A DNA stretch of 64,000 bases from Diphasiastrum complanatum (GCA_029204225.1 CM055113.1:24773571-24837570), one strand, 5' to 3'. Shown: positions 10,530-23,928, counted from the first letter of the stretch. Numbers and translations are program-made. Notes: generated by a model from the letters alone, not told the origin.

Positions 10530-13500
10530 ATGGCTACAAATGGAGGCTACATGTTGGAAAGCAATGATAGGCTTACCTCCCTCAACTATTCTACTTGGAA
10601 AGTAAGGATGGAGTCTTTGCTTGAGATGAATGAGTTGATGGATATTGTTGTAGGTGTGGAGGAGAGACCTTTGGCACCTCAAGAACAATTGAGGTATGAC
10701 AAGAGGGCAAAGAAAGCCCTTCACATGATCAAGATGAATGTGACAAATGAGCTTATCAAAGAGGTTGGTAAGTGCACATCATCTAGTGAAGCTTGGGAAG
10801 CCTTGAAGAAGGTTTATGAATCCAAGTCTACTTCTAGAGTGTTGACTTTAAGAAGGCAAATCTTTTCTTGTATGCAAAAGAAGAGTGAGAGTGGACATGC
10901 TTTTGTTTTGAGAGTTAAAGCATTGAATGATGAGTTAGCATGCATTAATGATGGCATAAATAATGAGGAGCTTGTTCAAGTGATTCTCAATGGCTTGTTG
11001 GATGATCATGCTAATCTTGTTCAAAGTTATGCTATCCAAAAATGTTTACCAAGTGTTGGAGACTTGCAAGAGGTCTTGTTGGCTGAAGAATTCAGGTTGC
11101 AAGCAAGAGTGGGAGCATCTTCTACATCTCAAGGAGGAGAAGAGGAGGCAATGTTCTCTAAAGGCAAGTTCAAGGGCAAAGGTAAAAGCAATTGGTCTAA
11201 AGGGCAAGACCAAGGTGAGCACTCTACTTTTGGCAAAAAGAAGGATAGATCTAAGCTAAAATGTTTCTATTGTGGAGTCAAAGGGCATTTTGCTAGTGAT
11301 TGTTTCAAGAAAAAGAGGGATCAAGGGGAAAAGCAAACCAATCTAACTATTGATGAGGGTGGGGATGAGCTTCTTTCAAATGATGCTTTTGTTATGTCAT
11401 CTTGCTTGTTGGCTAATCATGGAGACATTGATCCTTGGTGGATTGATAGTGGAGCCACTTCTCATATGACATATCATAAAGAGTATTTTTCATCTTTAAT
11501 GGCATTTGATGGTGATAGGAAGGTAATCTATACCGCAAATGATGGTGAGTGTACAATCAAGGGGATTGGCACAATTCCTATTTCACTTTCTACAAATAGG
11601 AATATAGAATTGAAAGATGTTTTGCTCATTCCATCCATTACCAAGAACTTACTTAGTGTAAGCCAAATGCTTGACAAAGGATTCAAAGTTGAGTTTGATG
11701 GTGATGCTTGCTTGATCAAAAAGGGGTGTAGTATCATTGCAAAAGGGAAAAGGCAAGGGAAATTGTTCAAGCTTGATGCATGTGTTGTTGCTAACCAAGT
11801 TGGATGCATGGCAAATGAACAAATGTCAATTCAAGAGGTATGGCATAAAAGGATGGGACATCTCAACTACAAGGCCTTGGAGGTAATAGCCAAAAAGGAG
11901 GTAGTAAGGGGACTTCCCAAGTCTCTTACTTGCTTGAATCATGTTTGTGAAGAATGTGCTTTGTCTAAATCACATAGATTGCCATATACTAGATCTATAT
12001 CTAGATCTAAGATGCCTTTTTCTCTCTTGCATTCGGATATTCATGGTGTTACTACAATTAGCAATGGAGGTGCTAAGATGTATGTAACTTTCATTGATGA
12101 TTTTAGTAGATTTTGTTGGGTTTATCTACTAAAGAGCAAGGATGAGGTGTTTGATGTGTTTGTCAAGTTCAAAGTTGCTATTGAGACTCAATTTACAACC
12201 AAAATCAAATGCTTGAGGAGCGACAATGGTGGTGAATACATTTCTAACAAATTCAAAGCCTTTTGCGATGAGCATGGGATCAAGAGGGAGTACACATGTC
12301 CAAGAACACCACAACAAAATGGAGTGGCCGAGAGGAAGAATAGAACCTTGTGTGAGAGTGCAAAGGCAATGAGATTGAATGCTAATCTTCCTAAACCTTT
12401 TTGGAGTGATGCTTTGTTGTGTGCAAATTTCCTATGCAATAGATGGCCAAGTGTTGTATTGGAAGGAAAAACCCCTTTTGAAGCTTTGTTTGGTATGAAG
12501 CCTAATGTCAAGTTTCTAAGAACTTTTGGATGCATTTGCTACTTCAACATTACTCTTGATGATAGAACTAAGGAGGATCCATCTTCAAGAAAGGGCATTT
12601 TTGTTGGTTATAGTGAAGTAAGCAAAGCATATAGGATTTATGTTCCTTCAATCAAGAAAGTGTTCACAAGTAGGGATGTCATTTTTGATGAAAGTAACAT
12701 TCCAAAAGTTGTTTCAAGTGATGATGGTGTTGTTGCAACTAATGTGCTTGATGACAATGGAGTTGATGACACATTGGATGTGGATGTTGAAGAAGCCTCT
12801 TCAAGTCAAATTCCAAGGAGAACTCCAAGGCATAAAGTGAAACCCTCAAGGCTCACTTATGATGGCAAAGGTAAGCAAGTGGTGGATGGATCCAACTATG
12901 CTTTCCTAACTTCTTTTGATGTACCTTCATGTGTAGATGAAGCAAGGCAAGAAGAGGAATGGATCCAAGCAATGGATCTTGAGTTTGAAGCACTTATGAA
13001 GAACAACACATGGAGATTGGTGGAGCTTCCAAAGGGCAAAAGTGCAATTGGATGCAAATGGATCTTCAAGGTAAAGACAAATCAAGATGGATCTATCAAC
13101 AAGTTGAAGGCAAGGTTGGTGGCTAAAGGTTATGCTCAAGAGCATGGCATTGACTATGAGGAAACCTTTGCACCCGTGGCAAAGATGGTGAGCATAAGAG
13201 TAATCATTTCCCTTGCAACTCTTTATGGATGGGATCTTTGGCAATTAGACATTTCTAATGCTTTCTTGAATGGTGATCTTGAAGAGGAAGTCTACATGGA
13301 GCAACCCGAGAGCTATGTTTCTCATAGCAAGCCTAATCATGTGTGTTTTCTACAAAAAAGTTTGTATGGTCTTAAGCAAGCACCAAGGAGTTGGTATGCT
13401 AGGCTTAACTCTTTTCTACTTTCTCAAAACTTCACTATGAGTGAGTATGATCATTCACTTTACTTTAGAATTAGTGCTAATGATGTTACAATCCTTCTAA

Positions 13501-14480
13501 TTTATGTGGATGACATTATTTTAAGTGGAGGGAACAAGGAAGATATAGAAGATATCAAGAAAGCACTAAAAAAGGAATTTGAAGTGCATGATCTTGGTCT
13601 TTTGAGCTATATCTTAGGAATAGAAGTAATTAGAACTTCTCAAATCACTTTTATTTCACAAGAGAAGTATGCTATTTCTATTCTCAATAGATTTCATATG
13701 GTAGATGCAAATCCTATTGATACACCTATGGAATCACATGTAAAGCTAACTATAAGAGGTAATGAAAGATCCTTCGAGGACATTACTCTCTATAGGAAGC
13801 TAATAGGTTCTCTTATATATCTAACCATCACAAGACCTGATTTATCTTATTGTGTTGGTAGATTAAGCCAATTCATGCAAGATCCTAGCATAGAACATTG
13901 GAAACTAGGAAAGAGGATCTTGAGATACATCTCGGGAACAAAAGATTTTGGCATTGTTTATAGAGGCTCATCACCTAACTTATTTGGTTTTTCAGATTCA
14001 GATTTTGCAGGAGACCTTATGGATAGAAAATCCATAAATGCACATGCTATTTTCATAGGTGATGGAGCTATCTCATGGATGTCGAAGAAACAAGCAACTA
14101 TATCACTTTCTTCTAGTGAGGCCGAGTACAAAGCTTTGACATCATGCACAAAGGAGATGGTGTGGATCAAGAGGATGATTATGGAGCTTCATTTGCTGGA
14201 TTTTTCAGAGAGTCCAATCATCTTTTGTGACAACCTTTCAGCCCAAAGTCTAGCAAGCAATCCGGTTTTCCATGCAAGGAGCAAACATATCGAGGTGGCT
14301 TACCATTTTGTGAGAGAACAAGTGTTGGCAAAAGAGATCAAGCTTGAACATGTCCCATCAAAGGAATGTGTGGCTGATATCTTTACCAAAGCATTGGGAA
14401 AGGACTTATTTTTCAAGCATAGAACAAGTCTTGGTGTACTTTCTAAATCTATGCTAAAACTAGTTGAAGAGGGAGTGTGA
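10530..14480 (+). CDS. copia-2 Gag-Pol polyprotein, 1316 aa, intact
   Basis: A single frame encodes the complete copia polyprotein. It holds Gag (about 15-220, with NYSTWKVRMES), a zinc knuckle C245/C248/H253/C258, aspartic protease WWIDSGATSH (D306), integrase HHCC (H439, H444, C473, C476), and an integrase core D503-D565-E601 with a spacing of 35 between the last two. Reverse transcriptase (about 831-1075) has QLDISNAFLNG and Y992-V-D-D, and RNase H has D1156, E1197 and D1234. All catalytic residues are present and no stop or frameshift is seen. The ATG follows a 597-nt leader. The last sense codon and stop (GTG TGA, 14475-14480) overlap the first bases of the 3' LTR, so the LTR supplies the stop. 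Gag and Pol share one frame; how their ratio is set is not visible. Confidence 0.95.
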   Translation: MATNGGYMLESNDRLTSLNYSTWKVRMESLLEMNELMDIVVGVEERPLAPQEQLRYDKRAKKALHMIKMNVTNELIKEVGKCTSSSEAWEALKKVYESKSTSRVLTLRRQIFSCMQKKSESGHAFVLRVKALNDELACINDGINNEELVQVILNGLLDDHANLVQSYAIQKCLPSVGDLQEVLLAEEFRLQARVGASSTSQGGEEEAMFSKGKFKGKGKSNWSKGQDQGEHSTFGKKKDRSKLKCFYCGVKGHFASDCFKKKRDQGEKQTNLTIDEGGDELLSNDAFVMSSCLLANHGDIDPWWIDSGATSHMTYHKEYFSSLMAFDGDRKVIYTANDGECTIKGIGTIPISLSTNRNIELKDVLLIPSITKNLLSVSQMLDKGFKVEFDGDACLIKKGCSIIAKGKRQGKLFKLDACVVANQVGCMANEQMSIQEVWHKRMGHLNYKALEVIAKKEVVRGLPKSLTCLNHVCEECALSKSHRLPYTRSISRSKMPFSLLHSDIHGVTTISNGGAKMYVTFIDDFSRFCWVYLLKSKDEVFDVFVKFKVAIETQFTTKIKCLRSDNGGEYISNKFKAFCDEHGIKREYTCPRTPQQNGVAERKNRTLCESAKAMRLNANLPKPFWSDALLCANFLCNRWPSVVLEGKTPFEALFGMKPNVKFLRTFGCICYFNITLDDRTKEDPSSRKGIFVGYSEVSKAYRIYVPSIKKVFTSRDVIFDESNIPKVVSSDDGVVATNVLDDNGVDDTLDVDVEEASSSQIPRRTPRHKVKPSRLTYDGKGKQVVDGSNYAFLTSFDVPSCVDEARQEEEWIQAMDLEFEALMKNNTWRLVELPKGKSAIGCKWIFKVKTNQDGSINKLKARLVAKGYAQEHGIDYEETFAPVAKMVSIRVIISLATLYGWDLWQLDISNAFLNGDLEEEVYMEQPESYVSHSKPNHVCFLQKSLYGLKQAPRSWYARLNSFLLSQNFTMSEYDHSLYFRISANDVTILLIYVDDIILSGGNKEDIEDIKKALKKEFEVHDLGLLSYILGIEVIRTSQITFISQEKYAISILNRFHMVDANPIDTPMESHVKLTIRGNERSFEDITLYRKLIGSLIYLTITRPDLSYCVGRLSQFMQDPSIEHWKLGKRILRYISGTKDFGIVYRGSSPNLFGFSDSDFAGDLMDRKSINAHAIFIGDGAISWMSKKQATISLSSSEAEYKALTSCTKEMVWIKRMIMELHLLDFSESPIIFCDNLSAQSLASNPVFHARSKHIEVAYHFVREQVLAKEIKLEHVPSKECVADIFTKALGKDLFFKHRTSLGVLSKSMLKLVEEGV

Positions 14481-15128
14481 AAAATTGTCAACTAGTAGTA
14501 TTTTCCTAACTTGAGATTTTGTAGGCCTATGGCCAAATAAAAGTTAGAGATAGGTTCATACATGTATGTAGAGGCCCAAAGTATGTGTACACTACTTTTG
14601 AGGTCACATTAATTAGAGGAGGTCGAGTGTGGAGCTCTTCTATTGGCTCATAATTTGGTGCATTCCTATTTGACCAAATTTCTAGGTAGATGGGTGAATC
14701 CTATTGGACCCCAATTTTAGCCTATCATAAGACAAGTGGCCAAGAGGCACTATGGCTGCTATAAATAGCCATCTCCACGAGTATGTACACATCTCATTTT
14801 CATTCTATTGAATGAATGTTATGCTCTTTGAAGATCCATCTTCTTCTCTCTCACTTTTTTGTTCATATCTTGCATTCTAGCCACTAGAATTGTGATTTCT
14901 TTGTTGCTATGGCTTCACACGTGTGAAATGCAGGTTGTAGGCTCTGAAGTACGGACAGGGACAGCAAGTTTCTGTTTGTGGAAGCTTATGATCAGATCTT
15001 GATGTTTAGTTGATGTTTAGTATGCTTAACATCACAATTTCTATCATTTTTTCAATCTAGATGTGCATAACTTCCATGGCCAAGATCTTTATGAAACTTT
15101 AGCATCTTTTGGATCTGAGTTTTTCACA
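14476..15128 (+). repeat. copia-2 3' LTR
   Basis: The 653-bp copy matches 9268-9920. It is preceded by the polypurine tract GAAGAGGGAG (14466-14475) and followed by the target duplication TGTCC (15129-15133). Confidence 0.95.
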
Positions 15129-15133
15129 TGTCC

Positions 15134-16965
15134 TATGTGGGCTGATTCTGTGATCGATTCGTATGGGTGCGGCCAGGCAAAGGTCCGTTGGCAGGACCAT
15201 CTCAAAGGGGGAACTTGTCTTTATTACTTGTTAGTAAACATGCCTGAGCGTGTTGCTTGTATGTATTCGTAGTGAGTCTTAGTACTCGTGCTTTGCCTGG
15301 TTTGCATACAAGGAGCTGATGGCTCGAGAAGGAACCTTTCTTTTGAAGGCTGATACCATCAAACAAAGAGGACTATAGAATCTGTGGGGCGGATTTGTAG
15401 TTCAAGTACTCACATGTGAACGGCAATGAAACGACTCAATGTTTGCAAAGGATGGATGGCTAGCCTGTTTCTTGGGTTAGTTTCATTTGCGACAATGCCC
15501 ACTGACGGCAAGTAGGAAGTCAAAAGTTGGAAAGGGCAATTTTAGGAGAGATCTTCTTTGGAGCAGTTGGTCTTCATTTTGGGACGGCCACCTTCGGAAC
15601 TGAAACTCACTGAGCATGGGTGATATCCAATGTCAGTTGGGTTTTTCCTCAAAAGGGAAAAGACTAGGATCCTCTTCAGAGATTGGCAACAAGTTGGATC
15701 GAGCCATAATCCTAGCAGATGGGAAGCAAAGTGTTGGAAAGGCTTTTTGTCCGAAGAACTCTACTCTAAGTCCAGTCAGCTGATATTATAAGCAAGAGAG
15801 GAACTACCACACACACCTCTCTCTTGGGCCAAATTCTGAATGAAAGTTGATCAGAACGGAGGCAAATTCAAGGTGACCTAGCCATACTCACATGAGGAGA
15901 CTGGCAAACTTTGGACCTAATAAGTTGACAAGTTTTTGTTGCGGAATGGAAAGTTTGTTATAGGCTTTCTCTGGACCAACAATGATGAGAAAACATATGA
16001 GTACCTGGCTTGTGTTACGTGTAAGGCAGCTGATCAATGAAGGAACTGTGAAAGTCGAGTCTTGCATTAGAGACTTGGTACTTCGAACGGACGCTAAGGG
16101 ACAGTTCGTGTTGAGATCGGACTATTGCAAACTTTGGGTGCATGTGTCTGATTCAAAGAGACCTACTTGAAGCCAAGCTCGATGTACACTTCTTGTTTTG
16201 ACTGTGAGGCAACTGACTAGTGATGGAATTGTGAAAGTCTTGTGTTGCGCGACGGACATGGTGCTTCAAACAAACTTGAAGAGATAGTTCGTATGCGGAT
16301 CAAACTGGTGCGACCCTTTGGCTCTCCACGAGGTCAATGGTTACATTTGGATTGATTCAAAGACAACTACTTCAAGCTAAGTGAGAGGTGCATTGTGGAG
16401 TACTCAAACTTTGCCTACCTCAAAGAGCCAAAAATGAAAAGTATCAAGATCAGGCTGGGACAAGGAGAGAAATCAAGGTGCAGAAGCAACAAGGCACGAA
16501 GTGGACCATAAAGTGGACAATCAAACGATAAATCCTTTGGCTCAGGGAACCCTGATACCTGTGCGGAATTGATTAAATCTGGAGCTCATGGAGCTCAACA
16601 CAAAGTGCATCAAGGACAAATCAGGATCTCAAAGGTGTTCCAATGTCAGAAGTCAGAAGCGACAAGGGCGAACATTTCACAGAAAGGCCTCTGTTACCAG
16701 TTAATAAGGTTCTTGGGTTTTACGAAAGTGATATAAAACCTACGCTTTTCCCAGACAAAGTGATATTTTAAAGTTAAGTAATTTTTCAGTACAAAGAGTT
16801 GAGCCTCTGACTTGTGGTGTGCCAGCTTCAATGTTAATAAAAAGGTGGCCAGTAAATTGAGTACTATGGCAAGTAGCTTAAATGTACAGTTATTTTAATT
16901 GGGAGACACCTTTATTTTAATCTGACATCTGATGAGGACATCAGATTTTATAAAGGTGGGGTGGA
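15134..16965 (+). other. Family B internal region, unit 1
   Basis: This is about 1.8 kb of non-coding sequence continuing the leader interrupted at 9267. It is nearly the same as 17838-19672. I see no gag, protease, integrase or RT motif. It ends with a hairpin (ATCTGATG, loop AGGA, CATCAGAT; 16927-16946) and a purine-rich tract AAAGGTGGGGTGGA (16952-16965), directly before the next LTR. Confidence 0.75.
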
Positions 16966-17837
16966 TGTTGTAAAGCTATTTTTACAAGCTTTACTTTCGG
17001 CGCCACTGGCGCCAACAGCGCCCCTGCTGCTCTCAGTGCCACTGTGACCAGAATCCAGCCGGTGCCAAGTTCCTATGGCTGAAAATCTTTGATCGGTTCT
17101 AGCGAAGTCCAAAGAGCTCAGATCGATGCGCAATCACCTCACACGATCTAGGCATGATTAAAGGAAGCCTGGGGATCAATAAAATCTAGAGAGAGAAAAT
17201 GACTTTCTAGAGAGATAAAAAATGTGCTTTACCAGCCTAGGTAGAGTGCTTGGTATGATGGGGGGTGCCGAATCCCACCAATACTATAGGAGAGTGCGGG
17301 TTGCGAGTCAGGGCGAGCTCCAACCAAGTCTCAGCCTCCCTTGCTGGAATGTTGTCCTGGCACTCGCCTTGGCATGCCAGCTCCCCGGAGACTAGGGTCG
17401 ATCACACACTTCAAATGTAACCTTCTCAGATTTATCAATAAAGTAGGATTTTCCTCAAACTGACTCTGATTACCTTCTGGGTTTCAATGTTCGGTAAAAG
17501 CACCAGTTGTAAGGCCGCTTCAAAATTTTTAAGTTGGCACATAGCTGAGGGTCGTATCCCGGGACGCCAGCGGTATGCCGTTGGGACCATTCGGTCCGTG
17601 GCGCTAGCGGTATGCTATGGGGACCATTTGGTCCAGGAACTGGTTGTCTCCATATCTGTTGCTACTTGTGGTTGTGAGTGTTCCTTGCATGAACGTGAAT
17701 GGGTTAAGCTCGTGGGCTCTAACCTGTCGGCTGAGTTGGATGGCTTGCTTGGGCGGAAGTTACCTGTTTATGGCTGTCCAGTCTGGCGTGGCGCAGGTTG
17801 GCTTCCAGCACTCGTGACGAAGCTTTCAGTTGGTTAA
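16966..17837 (+). repeat. Family B LTR 2, 3' end missing
   Basis: It starts with the same TGTTGTAAAG and follows the LTR 1 sequence until about the equivalent of 8494, then jumps into internal sequence (TGGGCTGATTC). The last roughly 300 bp of LTR, the primer-binding site and the leader are absent from the middle of the array. Confidence 0.82.
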
Positions 17838-19672
17838 GTGGGCTGATTCTGTGATCGATTAAGCGGCCAGGCAAAGGTCCGTTGGCAGGACCATCTCAAA
17901 GGGGGACCTTGTCTTTGTTACTTATTAGTAAACCTGCCTGAGTGTCTTGCTTGTATGTATTCGTGGTGAGTCTTAGTACTCGTGCTTTGTCTGGTTTGCA
18001 TGATTGCTTGTGATACAAGGAGCTGATGGCTCGAGAAGGAACCTTTCTTTTGAAGGCTGATACTATTAAACAAAGAAGACTATAGAATCTGTGAGGCGGA
18101 TTTGTAGTTCAAGTACTCGCACGTGAATGGCAACGAAAAGACTCAATGTTTGCAAAGGATGGATGACTAGCATGTTTCTTGGGTTAGTTTCATTTGCGAT
18201 AATGCCCACCAGACGCAAGCAGAAAGTCAAAAGTTGGAAAGGGCAATTTCAGGGGAGATCTTCTATGGAGCAGTTGGTCTTCATTTTGGGACGTCCACCT
18301 TCGGGACTGAAACTCACTGAGCATGGGTGATATCCATTGTCAGTTGGGTTTTTCCTCGAAAGGGGAAAGACTAGGATCCTCTTCAGAGATTGGCAACAAG
18401 TTGGATCGAGCCATAATCCTAGCAGATGGGAAGCAAAGTGTTGGAAAGGCTTTTTGTCCGAAGAACTCTACTCTAAGTCCGGTCAGCTGATATTATAAGC
18501 AAGAGGGGAAGTATCACACACACCTCTCTCTAGGGCCAAATTTTGAATGAAAGTTGATCAAAACGGAGGCAAATTCAAGGTGACCTAGCTATACTCACAC
18601 GAGGAGACTGGCGAACTTTGGACCTAATAAGTTGACAAGTTTTTGTTGCGGAATGGAAAGTTTGTTATAGGCTTTCTCTGGACCAACAATGATGAGAAAA
18701 CATATGAGTACCTGGCTTGTGTTACGTGTAAGGCAGCTGATCAATGAAGGAACTGTGAAAGTTGAGTCTTGCATTAGAGACTTGGTACTTCGAACGGACG
18801 CTAAGGGACAGTTCGTGTTGAGATCGGACTAGTGCAAACTTTGGGTGCATGTGTCTGATTCAAAGAGACCTACTTGAAGCCAAGCTTGGTGTACACTTCT
18901 TGTTTTGACTGTGAGGCAACTGACCAGTGATGGAATTGTGAAAGTCTTGCGTTGCGCGATGGACATGGTGCTTCAAACAAACTTGAAGAGATAGTTCGTA
19001 TGTGGGTCAAACTGGTGCGACCCTTTGGCTCTCCACGAGATCAATGGTTACATTTGGATTGATTCAGAGACAGCTACTTCAAGCTAAGTGAGAGGTGCAT
19101 TGCGGAGTACTCAAACTTTGCCTACCTCAAAGAGCCAAAAATGAAAAGTATCAAGATCAGACTGGGACAAGGAGAGAAATCAAGGTGTAGAAGCAACAAG
19201 GCACGGAGTGGACCATAAAGTGGGCAATCAAACGATAAATCCTTTGGCTCAGGGAGCCCTGATACCTGTGTGGAATCGATTGAATCTGGAGCTCAGGGAG
19301 CTCAACAGAAAGTGCATCAAGGACAAATCAGGAGATCAAAGGTGTTCCAATGTCAAAAGTCAGAAGCGACAGGGGCGAACATTTCACAGAAAGGCCTCTG
19401 TCACCAAATAATAAGGTTCTTGGGTTTTACGAAAGCGATATAAAACCTACGCTTTTCCTTGACAAAGTGATATTTTAAAGTTAAGTAATTTTTCAATACA
19501 AAGAGCTGAGCCTCCGACTTGTGGTGTGCCAGCTTCAATGTTAGTAAAAAAGTGGCCAATAAATTGAGTACTGTGCCAAGTAGCTTAAATGTACAGTTAT
19601 TTTAATTGGGAGACACCTTTATTTTAATCTGACATCTGATGAGGACATCAGATTCTATAAAGGTGGGGTGGA
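17838..19672 (+). other. Family B internal region, unit 2
   Basis: This is the second copy of the non-coding internal sequence, matching 15134-16965 with scattered substitutions. It keeps the same hairpin (19634-19653) and purine tract before the final LTR. It has no recognisable coding content. Confidence 0.75.
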
Positions 19673-20869
19673 TGTTGTAAAGCTACCTTTACAAGCTTTA
19701 CTTCCAGTGCCACTGGCGCTAGCATTGTCCGTGGCGCCAGCAGCGCCCCTGCTGCTCCCGGCGCTACTGTGACTAGAATCCAGCCGGCGCCAAGTTCCTA
19801 TGGGTGAAAATCTTTGATTGGTTCTAGCGAAGTCCAAAGAGCTTAGATCGATGTGCAATCACCTCACATGATCTAGGCATGATTAAAGGAAGCCTGGGGA
19901 TCAATAAAATATAGAGAGAGAAAATGACTTTCTAGAGAGAGAAAAATGTGCTTTACCAGCCTGGGTAGACTGCTTGGTATGAGGGGGGGTAATCCCACCA
20001 ATACTATAGGGGAGTGCGGGTTGCGACTCAGGGCGAGCTCCAACCAAGTCTCAGCCTCCCTTGCTGGAATGTTGTCCTGGCACTCGCCTTGGCATGCCAG
20101 CTCCCCGGAGACTAGGGTCGGTCACACACTTGAAATGTAACCTTCTCAGATTTATCAATAAAGTGGGATTTTTTTCAAACTAATTCTGATTACCTTCTGG
20201 GTTTCAATGTTCGGTAAAAGCGCCAGTTCTAAGGCCACTTAAAAATTTTTAAGCTGGCACATAGCTAAGGGTCGTATCCCGGGACGCCAGCGGTATGCCG
20301 TCGGGACCATTCGATTCATGGCGCCAGCGGTATGCTGTCGGGACCATTTGGTCCAGGACTTGGTTGTCTCCATATCTGTCGTGGCTTGTGGTTCTGAGTG
20401 CTCCTTGCATGAACGTGAATGGGTTAAGCTCTTGGGGAACGGGCTCTAACCTGTCGGCTAAGTTGGATGGCTTGCTTGGGCGGAAGTTACCTGTTTATGG
20501 CTGTCCAGTCTGGCGTGGCGCCAGGTTGGCTTCTAGCGCTTGTGACGAAGCTTTCAGTTGGTTAAGCCTGATGTAAGTCAGACCGCTTGCTTGGAATGGA
20601 TGTTACTCGTTTGTAACGAAGCTTGGAGTTGGTTAAGTTTGATGTATGTCGGGCGGCTTGCTTGGAGCGAAGTCACCCACATCGGGACCCCCGATCTGGC
20701 ATGGCACCAGGTTGGATCTCAATGTTGGTTTTCGGAACTTCAAGTTGGTTAAGTCTGATCGTTGTTGGCGAGTTGGCTGCTTGTATGTCAAGTGGGTTTG
20801 GATGGCAAGAGTTGAAGGCTGGGAAGCTAAGTTGTGGTTCCCGGCTCCCTTTGGGATGCCTGCGCTACA
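19673..20869 (+). repeat. Family B LTR 3, complete (1197 bp)
   Basis: It begins TGTTGTAAAG, ends GCGCTACA and is followed by the target duplication ATACA (20870-20874). It matches LTR 1 apart from scattered substitutions and small indels. Confidence 0.87.
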
Positions 20870-20874
20870 ATACA

Positions 20875-22636
<1,762 letters not shown>

Positions 22637-23034
22637 TAGACGATCATAATGGTGTCTCATGTAAGAGATCAGGTAAGATGTGTTTTCTTTTGAGTCTATG
22701 CACTCGTCTTTTTTACTCATGCAATCTGAACATGTAGTGTGGTTTAGAATTTTACCTTCTATACGTATGTAGATGCCCAAGGGTTCCAGCTTTAGTATTT
22801 GAATGTACAGTGTGTTGTAGAAGATACCGCTTTCCCAAATAGAAAGAATTATCAAGAAGCTCTTAGGCAGAATCAGGGTATGTTGACCTTTTCATTCACT
22901 ACCATTGTTGATTTTGTTCATACAGAAACGCCTACTTCCCTCCATATACTTGTGCTTCTTTGATTGGAACAGTATAGTACTTATAGTATTCGAAGGCAAT
23001 AGATCCCATCAAAATAATGCACATAAAAGCTTTT

Positions 23035-23928
23035 TGTTGTAGGTGTGGAGGGAAGACCTTTGGCACCACAAGAACAATTGAGGTATGATAGGAGTTCATG
23101 AGATCATTTGAATGTGACTAATGAACTTCTCAAGGAAGTTGGTAAGTGCACTACATCTAGTGAGGCTTGGGAATCTCTAAAGAAGGTTTTTGAGTCCAAG
23201 TATACATCAAGAGTCCTAACTCTTACGAGGCAAATCTTTGGAAGATTACAAAAGACGGATGAAAGTGCTCATACTTTTTTTTTTAGGGTTAAAGCATTCA
23301 ATGATGAGTTGGCGTGTATTGATGAAAGCATTAAGGAGATAGGACTTGTTCAAGTAGAGTAAGTTCTTAATGGCTTGTTGGATGATCATGCTAATATTGT
23401 TCAAAGTTTTGCTATTCAAAAGACATTTATAGGTATGGAGTACTTGTAAGAAATCTCAAGTTGGAGAGGAGGAGGCTATGTTCTCAAGTTGGAGAGGAGG
23501 AGGCTATGTTCTCAAAGGGCAAGTTCAAGGGCAAGAGTAAGGCCAAGTGGTGTAAAGGACAAGATCAAGGTGAGGCTTCTACTTTTGTTGGCAAGAAGAA
23601 AGATAGATCTAAGCTAAAATGTTTCTATTGTGGAATCAAAGGACATTTTGCTAGTGAGTGCTTCAAGAAAAAAAGAGATCAAGGTGAAACGCAAGGCAAT
23701 TTCATTTTTTATGAGGATGGTGTTAATGAGCAAAATTCAAGGGATTCTTTTTTTATGTCGTCTTGTTTTTTAACCAATGAAGGAGATATGGATCCATGGT
23801 GGATTGATAGTGGAGCAAAATTTCATATGGCATGTCACAAAGAGTACTTTCACTTCTTGGGTGCCTTATGAAGGAGAGAAGAAGGTCATCAACATGGCCA
23901 ATGGTGGTAAAGTTTTTATCAAGGTGCA
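23035..23928 (+). pseudogene. Ty1/copia gag-protease fragment, copia-2-like
   Basis: The sequence tracks copia-2 from VGVE.RPLAPQEQLRYD through MNVTNELLKEVGKCTTSSEAWE, the zinc knuckle CFYCGIKGHFASEC and the protease WWIDSGAKFHM. It carries several stops and frameshifts (for example at 23360 and near 23447) and a duplicated segment of about 28 bp at 23454-23511. The fragment ends in the protease region, at about 23928, where it meets the minus-strand copia-3 pol. Only an internal piece remains, with no LTRs. Confidence 0.88.

Larger units (their letters stand above)
9268..15128 (+). mobile_element. Ty1/copia retrotransposon copia-2, complete and apparently intact
   Basis: The element is 5861 bp with two 653-bp LTRs (9268-9920 and 14476-15128) that I read as identical. 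A target duplication TGTCC lies at 9263-9267 and 15129-15133. The primer-binding site TGGTATCAGAGC is at 9921-9932, the polypurine tract GAAGAGGGAG at 14466-14475, and one unbroken polyprotein runs from 10530 to 14480. Matching LTRs and a clean frame indicate a very recent insertion. By its parts it could be autonomous; expression cannot be judged from sequence. Older relatives (for example 23035-23928) are already decayed. Confidence 0.95.
7599..20869 (+). mobile_element. Non-coding LTR element family B, tandem shared-LTR array
   Basis: The structure is LTR (7599-8800), internal (8801-9267 plus 15134-16965), LTR (16966-17837, 3' end missing), internal (17838-19672), LTR (19673-20869). ATACA lies directly before 7599 and directly after 20869, so the whole array sits between one target-site duplication. 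A complete copia-2 is nested in the first internal region. No gag or pol motif is visible in the internal regions, and the longest frames are under 70 codons. This fits a large non-autonomous derivative that depends on another element's proteins. Unequal exchange between copies would give this shared-LTR layout. Confidence 0.85.

Noticed and set aside
15134-16965. Hidden gag or pol in the family B internal region
   Set aside because: I checked for zinc knuckle, DSG, HHCC, DDE and YVDD motifs and found none. The longest frames are 60-70 codons and not shared between the two units.
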